From: Rhyzopertha dominica
Taxonomy: Eukaryota; Arthropoda; Insecta; Coleoptera; Bostrichidae
Length of the DNA stretch: 64,000 bases
Assembly: GCA_025024175.1 (NCBI GenBank)
Contig: QCXZ01000086.1
Coordinates: forward strand, 21,046,245 to 21,110,244
Reading direction: 5' to 3'
The number at the start of each line of letters is the position of its first letter. The first letter of the stretch is position 1. The notes beneath the pieces were generated by a model that saw nothing but the letters and a program-made list of their open reading frames with translations, made no database searches and had not been told where the DNA came from. Of this stretch, positions 41,101 through 53,100 are shown piece by piece. Both the position numbers and the translations under genes were made by a program.

Positions 41101-44100
41101 GTCTTGCGTAGTTTTATGAAACTTTCTAATTCTGATTTTACGCAGTACTCATGATGTGTACAAAATCGTCGTCAAACATTGAGATGTAATATGCTATCAT
41201 TTCACTGATGTGTTGCAGTGACTGCTTAGAAAATATTAGCAAAAAAGCGTCACTTAAAGAAAACGGTTTTTCCTAAATATCTCCGAATATACTTAATATA
41301 TTCAAAAAATGAAAATGCCATCAGATAGGAAATAAAATTTCTCACAAAAAGTGTCTTAGAAAAATTATCCAAAATTTTGACATTTTCGAAATATTTCCAA
41401 AAAACTTATTTTGGACCCTGCTCGTACGATTTTTTTTTAATTTTGGTATTATACAGAAAATCAAATTTTTGATCAGAAAGCACTCTTGTATTTTTTTTTG
41501 TTAAGCTAATAAGATTCGAGTTATTCGGAAAAAAAAGATTTTAAATATTTATATATTTTTGCTAATATTACGAAGACTGTTTGTCTTAGAAAAATGTATA
41601 GAGAGAGAAAATGCTCAAAACCTGATTACTAATCGTATAGTATAAGAAATAAAAACGTAAATGCATTTTGACAATTGAATGTGGAAGTATTGATTCAATT
41701 TGCAGCGGTTTTTTTTTTAATTATATCAGCTTGAATGTGCGCTATATCCATGCCATTTGGCCCCAGCGAATCCACACAGCCCTTTTTGTACCGAAGCAGC
41801 GCACTTAAATGAATAATTAGCAGTCAGCGTCGGCAAGTGAAATATTCCAGTTGGGAAACAATTCTAATTTTCCTTATTTGGAGATTAAAAGTCAGCAAGC
41901 CAGTCAATCAATTTAAAGAACTTGTTGTTATCAGTTTTCAGTTCCGCTGTTCGGGTGCCGCAGTATAGTGAATAATTCGATCGCGTTTCAAAGTTTTATC
42001 GTCGGGGGGAATGAATTTCCAGCCATAGATCTGAGGCGGCGTAGCGCTCTGCTCAGACGACCGAGTAAATAAACCGGGTGGTATGAAATTGAAAGTCATC
42101 TCTTAGGTCTGCAGCCGTAACAGTGTGCTCGTGAAGACAGTGTGGACCGATAAAAGTGCGACCAAAGTCGGAACAGCCATTCTACGGGACCTCCTTATCT
42201 CGACCATTATGAGTGAGTGGTCTTGACATCGCATATTTTAACTCGTACCCCCGTTTAGATGAACAATGATGGGCTCGTAAATGGATATTAATTAATTCTA
42301 CGCGCATTCAAGTTTTATTCGTTTGCCACCAAAATACTATGTCTTTGTCGGTACCCTACTTACAGAACCAAACATGTTGTTGGCAATTTGTTGGATTATG
42401 GAAGTATTGTCAATAAAAACCTAGATATGCGCGTAATTTATAATACACTAATATTACTTTAGAAGCACTAAATAATAGTAAAATTTCCAAAATACATTGT
42501 AAAATGTGAAAAATTATGGTGGACGGAGGTGACAAACGTTAAAGTCGGACAAGCCACTGGCATCTATCAAAACCGTCTTGAGAAGAACAAAGTAGGATAT
42601 TTATTTATTTATCTATTTTAATCATTTTCACTGTTATCGTCAGCAGTTTCTTCTTCATCGCCGTCTTTCTAAATTGGGTACAATATATAATAAAATACAT
42701 GGGCGTACCCAGCTTTTGGTCTGGGGGGGGGCAAGCAGGAACGTCCTGTAGAGTATATTCAACATAAATAGAAATAATGAATGTTTATAAGATATAGGTA
42801 CATAAGTAATTAATGAAGTATTTATTCCATGAATAATTTTCGTGGATTTTCTGCAAGGCGACTTAAAACATCTTCTGTGAAATAAAGACCCAAATTATTT
42901 TATATGTTTTTTATGTACACTCATCATACAAAGCCCCGTTATTACTAATTCCGTTATTGATGAACTCAGTTAGGTGAGGCGCATTCAGTTGCATCGCTCT
43001 CGCGTTAAAAAAATGAGTTGGCACGTCTTATTTGGGAGAATAAAGATCCGTGATCCACATAATGTATAATGATATCATACAAAGTACCAAAGGAACATAA
43101 ATTTCACCCTAAAAGTTCTACTAATAGGAGCACGATTTCTGATTCAGAATTAACGCATATCAGAGACTAATGCATTAACCGATGCGCTTTTAGTACAGTT
43201 TCAACTTCTCACACTAGAAGCTTTAGAAATTTAAGCTGAGAGTTCATATTTAAGGTCCTAAAGAAACAATTGTAGTTATTTTTACTCCCCTGGGAAAGAG
43301 ACTCGATGGATAACTAACATTATTAAAACTCAGAATGGCAATGCCTCAGCATTATGCGTCAAGCCAACCTTCTTAGATCGCCAGTGCATTGCTCTCAAAA
43401 ATTAACCGACTACTTAATATTTTAACCAAATTAAGCTTCATTTAAATAAAATGAAATATATTTAATTGCATTTTTAACAACACACCGGGTTTTAATTCAT
43501 GCTGATAATGCTTTTACTGGATTCCTAAAACTTATATTAAATAAATTGACTTCATAAACGTGAGTTCGGATGGATTTTTAGTTTTTTTTTTGGTTTTCTT
43601 GTATTAATTGTTAAAATGTAATGTAAATTTAGAAATTTGGTACAAAAGTTAGAATTATCACCGAATATATGACAGATTCTGATGTGATTCCATATAACAG
43701 TAGCTAGTTGAACAATCTTTATAAGAAAAGATAGAAGAGCTAAACTAAGCAGAAATCGTGTTATGACTCATCCTGACCAAGATAGTCTTTTAAAGCTATA
43801 TCCGCCCTAAGACAACGATTCGTAACAACAAGAATATTGCAGTTACAGCTTCAAAACGCACATGGAATCGATTAAGCTTGGAAACCATTTGACAACGAGA
43901 AGGTCATTTTCAGGGGGCAAATATGAGTTCTGGATGAAAATTATGAAATACACTTATACGAGGGTGAATGCTTTCAGCGTCCATAATATAAGATAATATT
44001 TTCTCGGAAAAATCGCTGTCTCTTGAAAACACTGACAAAAAATTATAGGTCTGACGTTTCGATTACACCTGTAATCTTTGTCAAAGACGAAGAACCTCAA

Positions 44101-47100
44101 AATTTGCCTGAAAATTTTGTTTGAACTTGTATCAGGTCAGGTCAGCCTATAAATTTTATTGTGTTTACAATTTTGTAAATAAGACAATTTTTAGGTGTAC
44201 ACACATAATTAACCAGCTAAATTTATGCGAAATTGGAAGGTCCCAGAGTTGGCAACCCAGGTCCAGGGGGGGGGGGCAGCTGCCCCCCCTCGATACGCCC
44301 ATGATAATGTATAATAATATATAATATAATAATACAAGTAAGAACAAAAGCATGGCTTGTATGCTCAATTAACAAAATATTTAATGAAATATATCAAGCC
44401 TACAGAGTGTCAGAAAGCAAACTAAATAATTTTCAATTTTTAAATAAAAAACCTAAGCACAAAATTAGAAAATTAGAGCAGTAGCGACAAATCAAAGAAA
44501 GCATATTTATACATGTATATGTGTAAAATAAAAATGATTTTTTAACTTAACGTACATATGAAAAACAAACTTCGTTGATGCCTCAGTACTGCATAGAGCC
44601 TAAGCGACCCTTGAAACTATTAACAGACGGCGCATACACTACATTGTCAGGAAGTGAGTTCCACTTAGTGAACACCCGATTTGGCAAAAAGTTCTGTGTT
44701 ACGGTTGCGTGGAAATTCTATTTCTTCAACTTAAAGAAATGTCCCCGTAAACTATCGTCTGTATTAAGTATATACGTTGCAATGAAGTCTCCTCGGTCTC
44801 GTCGTATTTTCAGGGGCTGCAGTCTTAGACGCGCCAGTCGAGTTTCATATGGCAGGTTCTTAAAGCCCATGGGAAGTTTAGTGGCTCGTCTTTGCATAGC
44901 TTCCAACCGATCGACATCCTGCTTTAAATGAAGAGACCACACGACTACTGCAAATTCAAAGAGTGGCCTTATGTAGGAATTGTAGATTTTTAAGAATGCA
45001 TCGGGGCTAAGATCCTTGAAACACTTTTTCACACAATATACACACGTTGATTGGCTCGGGCGACCAGTTTTGTTACTTGATCACTCCAGGACAGCTTGTT
45101 GGTTATTATGACACCAAGATCGTTTTGTTCAGTTACTACAGGTAGCTTTACATCTCGAACAAAATAACGTTGCGAAATGTGTCTTTCAATATGCAGCACA
45201 CGACATTTGTCTGTATTAACGGAATTAGCCACTTATCACACCATAACGCAATTTTATCTAGGTCTACTTATACAGGATGTTTCACGAATGATAATGACCC
45301 TGACGAAGTTAAAAATACAACCCAAAATACATTCTCATAGCCAATGTGATTATTTTACATAATGGTATTATTTAAAAAAATAAATTGGGAATCCATGACG
45401 GCTATGCGCTATAGTTCCTGTCGCTGTAATGTATTTTTTAAAAGTCAAAATGTATTCAAATGATGAAAAAACAGATATGATTTTGATTTATGATAAAAGC
45501 AAGAAAAATGCTTCCGCTGCTACCCGTTTATACAGACAACGTTTTCCAAATAGAAGAGCTCCTGCCGGTACAATTTTCAAGAGACTTGAATTAACTTAAA
45601 GGACAAACCTCGGAACAAACTGGCCACCACCACCACACCACCACAGGCGCTGACAATGAAATTAGAGTATTGGAAATGATTTACGAAAATCCTCATATTA
45701 GTCAAAGGCTAGTTTCAAGAGCAACCGGTATTACTCTGTCTTCAGTACACCGAATAATTAAAGGCACTCAATTTCATCCGTATCACTTGCAATTGGTTCA
45801 GTCCTTAAAGGAGACGGGTTATCCTAAAAGACTGGCTTTTGTAACTTTTTTCGGGAACACCAAAATTTGAATGTAATATTTTATTACAACATTTGCTTCT
45901 CAGATGAAGCAAGATTTTCTAATAATGGTAGAGTTAACAAACATAACATGCATTATTATGCGCAAGAAAATCCACGTTGGATTCGAGAAGGACATTTTCA
46001 AACTATCTACTCAACGAATGTCTGGTGCGGAATATTGGGGAATCAAATTGTTGGGCCTTATTTTTTTCGCGATAATTTAAACGGCAATACTTATCTAATT
46101 TTTTAAGAAACATTTTACCGGTACTTTTCCAAAATGTAAATTTACAAGTAAGACAAGATCTATGGTTCCAAAAAGATGGGGCACCTGCTCATTATCATAG
46201 AATAGTGCGAAATCATCTTGATTTGGTTTTGCCTAATTGATGGATAAGAAGAATCCTTAGCCACCGAGAAGCCCGGACCTTTCTCCTTTGGATTTTTTTC
46301 TGTGGGGAATGGTAAAAGAGCAAGTATACCGAACACAGTAAATTTACAGTTAAGTGTCACGTCAGTCACATATGTGAGAAAAAGAATAGGGCTCAAGACG
46401 GAACCTTGCGGCACACCGCTTAGAACGTCCCGGAAAGCCGACCGACACTCCCCAATCCGAACATTGAAACCCCTACCATGAAGGAAACCATCGATCCACC
46501 GCAATAGTTCCCCCCGTTTTTGTAGTAAATGACGTATCGGCACTTTACCAATTTTTTCTACTTCTGCTCGTACCAAGTCTATGACAGTAGAACTGAGAAC
46601 TCTTCTCAAAAGTGAATCGTAAGAATTAAAGATTAGCTCTTAACATCGGGATGAAGATGACGCTTCTTCTTCTGGGGGTTTTTTCTTGATCGGACCCTTC
46701 GTCGTCCTGTTGGTCTTGAATGGGACCATGTTCTTCATCTTACTTCAAATCTTTCGAATTAGAAGAAGTCTTTTTTAACTGTTTCCAATTGCAAGGTACA
46801 ACCTACATTGTATGGTTTGCCCAGAATACATAAAACTAATGTCTCGTTAAGACCCATAATCAATACGATTGTTACGGATTGGCAAAATTTTGTGCTGTTT
46901 ATTTAAAACCTTATGTACGAAAAACCAGTAGTTTCATCAAAAATTCTTCAGACTTTATTGATATTATAAAAGGTTTAAATATTTCAGAAGGTGATATTTT
47001 AGTTAGTTTTGACGTGGTTTCTTTATTTACGAAACCCATACCTGAAACGATAGATATTATCAAATCTAAGCTTAATAGAGATCCCCTAGGTGACACGATA

Positions 47101-50100
47101 GCCAGATTATCTCATCATTGTTTAAAATCTACTTATTTCTTATGGAACGGTAATTTTTATGAACAAAAATCAGTTTGTGCAATGGGTTCACTTCTAAGTC
47201 CTGTAGTGGTCAATTTGTTTATGGAAAATTTTGAAGAGGTAGCGATCAACAGTTTTCAGTTTAAGCAAAAATGTTGGTATCAGTATGTAGATGATACTTT
47301 GGTTATTTGGACCCACGGTTTAGAAGAGTTAGGTAGGTAGTTCCTTTTTCGTCGTTAGATTTAAATTTAATCAGGTTGGCGATATTTTGAGGTTCTCCTC
47401 TTTAACTAATATTACAGGTGTAGTCGAAACGTCAGATTAAATTTTTTTCAGTTTTTTATTATCTAATATAATATTATCTAATCTAAGCATCAACCTCGTA
47501 AACAGTTGACATGTCACCGCTGCTGGGATTCCCCAAGGTATCAACTTCAGTTTCCCACTGTAACTAAACTTGCTGTATTCAGTCAGTGACCAATTCCATA
47601 ATGTAAGTTGTGTACTTACGCGGTCGGCCCGTCATAACACGAGTCCATTTCCATACAAGATCCGTTAAACCGTTCGGTGGTCGTTTCCGGAGCTCTGTGG
47701 ACAGGGTGCGGGCGGTGTGTGGATGCTGCGCGTGACACCTTTGACGGATGATCTGACTTCTGCTCTGTTTTACAGTCCACCCGCTGATACAGGTCCCCAA
47801 CCAGCTGGTGGGTGCCCCAATCAACACGGATGTCACACTCCAGTGTCACGTGGAGGCATCTCCAAAGGCAATCAACTACTGGACCAGGGAGAGCGGTACT
47901 GTCAATAAATGTATTTCTAGGTCGCCTGTCTCTACGTTAATTCTTGCAGGGGACATGATTATTTCCAACGATAAGTACAAGATGACCGAAATAAACAGCT
48001 CCTACTACAGCGTGCAGATGAAACTCGTCATCAGGAAGTTTCATAAGTCCGATTTGGGAGGATACAAGTGCATTTCTAAAAATTCCATCGGGGACGCGGA
48101 GGGAAACATACGTCTCTATGGTAAGTCTTTCGGTTTGAGATTTACGACTTCCAAACTATGAAATGTTGATGAGACCGAGTTCGGAGTTGGTGACGCAATA
48201 AAAGGAAATTGAATTTTTTAAGAAAATCACGGGAATTCCAGCCACAACTACCCGCCAGTATCGGGAACCGGTTACTGCTCTAGACAACTGTAACAACTTT
48301 TCCCTTTATTGCTTGGCGCGAATTTATTTCAATTCTCTGACACTTGTTTTTAAAGTCGGATCTCTTTACAAAACCCTCGAGATAAACTGGCGTGTAGTTT
48401 CGGATCTGTATTAGCGTACGTCACTCCGACCGGGTCCGTTTCCTTTTATCTCAATTCCTCGTTTGCATTTCCTGCAAGAAATGTCAGGAAGGGTAATTCA
48501 ACGAAACATCTGCACAATAGTGTTCTGTAAAACTATAAAAGTAATAGTAAAAAGTCGGGGAAACAAAAATTTACGCNACGTACTTTATGAGTACGGATAA
48601 CTCCACTAAGGATAACAATCTTTGCCATCTTTGACCATCATCTGACCGGTAGGCGGCGGCAGCTTACAGGTGTATGATTTTTAGTTTCACCCTAGTGGCT
48701 TAATATTAATATTAATATATTGTTATTAAATTGAAACGATACAGATGTCATTCTGATATTGAAAATGTTGCAATGTTATTTATGTGGCTAAAAAAAAATA
48801 ATTAATCTTGGTACCATTTTACTTCCTTAAGAAGTTGTGAAGATCGATTTTTAGTTTTGTTTTTTGAAATAAAACGTAAACTCTTTAGCACTGGCTGCAA
48901 AAAAAGCGATAATAAGTTGACTTTCTCAGCATTACATAAGTTTCAGAATACCCCTGTTGCAAAATGCCGCGACATAATACGAGGCATGTTTTTTAAGTAA
49001 GTACCGTTTTGCGATTCCGCCGCCGCAGCGCTACGGTCGGCGTTCCGTGCATGCGCACTGGTTACCTACATCTCTTGTCTACGCACTGACGCCATTACAG
49101 TTTGATTCTTCATTGTATACGTTGTTTACTGAGTGTTTAAGATGCCTCCGACAATCGTGAGTCCCGCCGATTGTGAAGTACGGGCTGTTATACGATTTCT
49201 TAGTGCTAAAGGCGTACAACCGATCGATATTCATCGTGAGATCTGTGAAGTTTACGGACTAAACATTATGAGTGATGGAATGGTAAGGAAATGGGTGAGA
49301 GCATTTAAACATGGCCGTACAAATGTGCATGATGAAGAACGGAGTGGGCGTCCTTCGGTCGTTAATGAAGATTTGGTGCAGAAAGTGAACGAAAAGGTGA
49401 GAGAAAACAGACGCTTTACAATTTCATCATTGTGCGACTGCTTTCCTCAATATTCTCGTAGTGTTTTGTATCGCATTGTGACCGAGAACTTGAATTACCG
49501 GAAATTGTGTTCACGTTGGGTTCCGAAAATGTTGACGGATTTGCACAAAACCCAACGTTTAGGCAGTGCATTGACTTTCCTTGAGCGGTACCACAATGAA
49601 GGTGAACATTTTTTAGACCAAATTGTTACTGGTGACGAAACATGGGTGGCCTACGTCACACCGGAATCGAAAAAACAATCCATGGAATGGCGACATTCAT
49701 CATCACCCAAAAAAGTGAAGTTTAAGCAAACAATTTCTGCCCGGAAAATCATGTGCACAGTTTTTTGGGACAGAAAAGGAGTATTGCTAGTGGAGTTTCT
49801 GCCTCGTAATGAGACAATCAATGCAGCGTCTTATTGTAAGACATTGAACAATCTGCGTCGTGCAATCCAAAACAAAAGACGTGTCAAGTTGAGTAAGGGT
49901 ATCGTTTTGCTGCATGACAATGCCCGTCCACATGTGGCTAATCGGACCAAAGATCTCATCAAATCTTTTAAATGGGAAACTCTAGATCATCCTCCATACA
50001 GCCCTGATCTGGCGCCCAGCGACTACCATTTGTTCCTGCACTTGAAGAAACACCTGGGTGGTCAGCGTCTTTAAGACGATAACGAAGTCGAAACATTTGT

Positions 50101-53100
50101 GATACAGTGGTTAATAAGTCAGGCGGCAGAATTTTATGAGGAGGGTATTCAAAAACTGGTGCCACGTTATGACAAGTGCCTCAATATTCACGGAAATTAT
50201 ATAGAAAAGTAGATTAAGGTACAGGCTTTCATGTAAGATAAAATTATTGCGATATCTTTGCACGTCTTTTTTTAATTCCAAAACGGTACTTACTTAAAAA
50301 ACAAGCCTCGTACGTTTTCAAAAAGCGAGGTAACCATTATGGTGGTAATTTATGCTCAATAAGACTTCAATGCTCGTGCTGCGACAAGAAGTTACCCGAC
50401 AGAAGGCAACCTAAAAAATTGGCTGAGAGCAACTGGCACTTTTCCCCCAAGAAACCAACATGAACGGCCAGTAGCTCGCACTGTCCAGCAGGAAGAAACT
50501 GTGCTAAACAATAATGACAAAATCCAACAACGAGCGTCTCTGGGAAGCTGGAGATTGGAACGCTACAATTCGTAGCATTTTAAAAGAACAGCAATTCAGA
50601 TCCTACTGCCAGCTAAATTGTTTAGAACAAGTTTTTGTGAACATTATTTTGGAAAAAAATGCAGAAGATCGCTTCTAAATGGATTAAATGTGGTATATTT
50701 CGCTTTTTAGAACCCAGTTTGTTTGCTTCATTGGATGAAGCGCCTCCATGTGATTTTACATTACGGTCCTCCTGTTTGTTATGTACCTAGCTGTGGTACG
50801 AAATTACCTAAACCATACGTTTTTCTACCGGTGGATTGAACGTGGAAGTGAATGTCACTGACCTCCACGAAATCCACTAGAGGTGAATTGTGGCAAATAA
50901 TAATTACAGCAGCAAATGCCATAAGAAACCTTCACCAACGTTCCTTGCAGTTAAGCAGAACTTCTTAAAACGACACCAGAAGTGCGTTGAATTAAACGGT
51001 GGACATTTTGAAAATACTCTTATTTAATTGAATGCTTGTCGTTTGGTAGCTTTTTTATTTTTTATCCATAGGATAAAAAGTCCCCTCAAATCTTACCAAC
51101 CAATTAACTTTGTTTTCCTTTTTTTTACTTTTTTGTTATTGTTAAAATTCATTTCATAAATTTCCAGTTGTTACTTAACTGTACAAATAACGAATACAGA
51201 ATAAATTCGCAAAAACTTTAAAAACTTACTTTTCAATTACGTAGTTTTGAAAACAATTTATCTACGCATTTTATTCGAAAATGATAAATAATATCGATAT
51301 GCAGAAGGTATTTTTTTAAAGCAAACTGAACGTAGTTTTAAAATTAATAAGAAAGATAAGATGACGAATTGGTTAAGGCTTTCGCGGCCAGGTGATGAAC
51401 TGTTATCCTGATTCGGGTCTAAGGCCGTCGTCGGTTTGATTTGCGTCCTAACGTTTCGCTAGCACGAGTGGCAAGCTTCTTCAGAGGTCCTTCCATCTCC
51501 GGTGCTGGATGTAGACCGAAGACTGCCTTTAGACCCGAATCAGGACTACAGTTCAAAGAATAAGATAGTTCCGATATTATAAATAAGCACGGATTCTGAT
51601 TTGCTTGTATTAAAAACCCTTCTGTGCAAAATTTGAGTGAAATATCTGCAAGAATTTACGTTTTAATAAAAAAAAGCAAAATTAGAAACCTGTCTTCATA
51701 AGTAACTTCTTAAGGAAGCAAGATGGTGCCAAAATAAATTCATCTAAATCGGTCTAATTTTAACCAAGCACAGTCTGCCTCTGCTTTGTGTCCCATTCTT
51801 TTTCGGACACCCTGGTGGCCAAAAATTAGGCTGCCAAACTTTAGCAGTAAATTCTATGCTTAAAAATAATGTTAAAACTTCTAATAAACATATATCGAGA
51901 AATGCTTCCTAAGGGAGCTAGCGTCCCTTAAAGGTTCATCACGTAAGGGGATTATTATTAAATATCTCCAAAATTAATGAAGGAAAAAAGCAAAATTTTG
52001 AAAATCCACTTATAATTTTACGCTATACTATACTCCGTTTCTCGTAAAGGTTGATTCATCCCAAGTAATATTCGATTCAACTTCATTGTCCAAAACTCAC
52101 CAACAAAACTGTACTCTAAAAGGATAGTCGTTTGGCATAAGCTCTTGTACTTGTTGGTAGTGAAAAGGATAGATTCCTTGCATTTTTAACAAGCTGAGAA
52201 AAAAACTCTGTGAGAGTCTAGTATTACCAATTATGAATTATTGTAATATCGTGTATTATAGTTGCTTAGACTAATACACCAGGGATCGCATGCAAAAAAT
52301 TCAGAATAGTTGTTGTCGTTTTTTGTATCGTATTAGGAAATATGATCGAGTATCTGCTAGATTATATGAACTCAAGTGGTTGAGAGTTCAAAATATTTTC
52401 AAATATAACCCAATAACGTTTGTCCATAATGTGCTGCTTACCTCCTCTCCACCCTACCTGCGTAACAAACTGTTTTATAGACGTGATCTCCATAACATAA
52501 ATGTACGCCACGTTAATAGTCTTTCATTACCTACCCATCGGTTGGCCACGTTTTGCAAATCCTTTTCGTACAAATGAGTCGTTGCGTACAACTTTGTTCC
52601 TGGCGCGATTAGACGATTGTCTTCAAATGTTTTTCGTAAGGATATAAAAAATATTCTTTTGTCAAAGCAGTAAAACAAACCTTTAGCTGACTGTTTTGAT
52701 AGTTTTGTTTGATGGTATTATTTATTGTATTAATTACGATTAAGCTTGTATTATTTCTTGCTGCTAAAGGTTAAGTTGAATAGCTACAGCTAGACTTTGC
52801 CTTAATAGGAATCAATATGCAAGGCTGTATGTTATTCCTAAATAAAACTTAATTATTATTGTATAAGTTAATTTTTTTACCGTTACTCGAGACACATTTG
52901 AAATTCTGGACACTGTCCTTACGCTAACTTGCCGATCATTTTGTTTTGTTTTTCATTTTCCCAGTTGTGTTCCTTTAACGGATTGGCTTGACCACTATCT
53001 CGTCGGAAACTATCATGGTCGCTCAAGTTTCGATGAATATCAATAAATGTGTGGCGCCCTGGTGTCTTTCTGTTCGGAAATCTTCTTCGATACTCGCGTT

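Noticed and set aside
43956..44135. PLE family-2 termini as functional hammerheads
   Set aside because: The stem and GAAACGTC are present, but the CTGANGA box is not; at best degenerate.
47808..48161. Continuous 117-codon ORF as one exon
   Set aside because: It starts in mid-domain and reads through the 54-nt segment and past the donor at 48121. Splice sites and family alignment support two exons in another arrangement.
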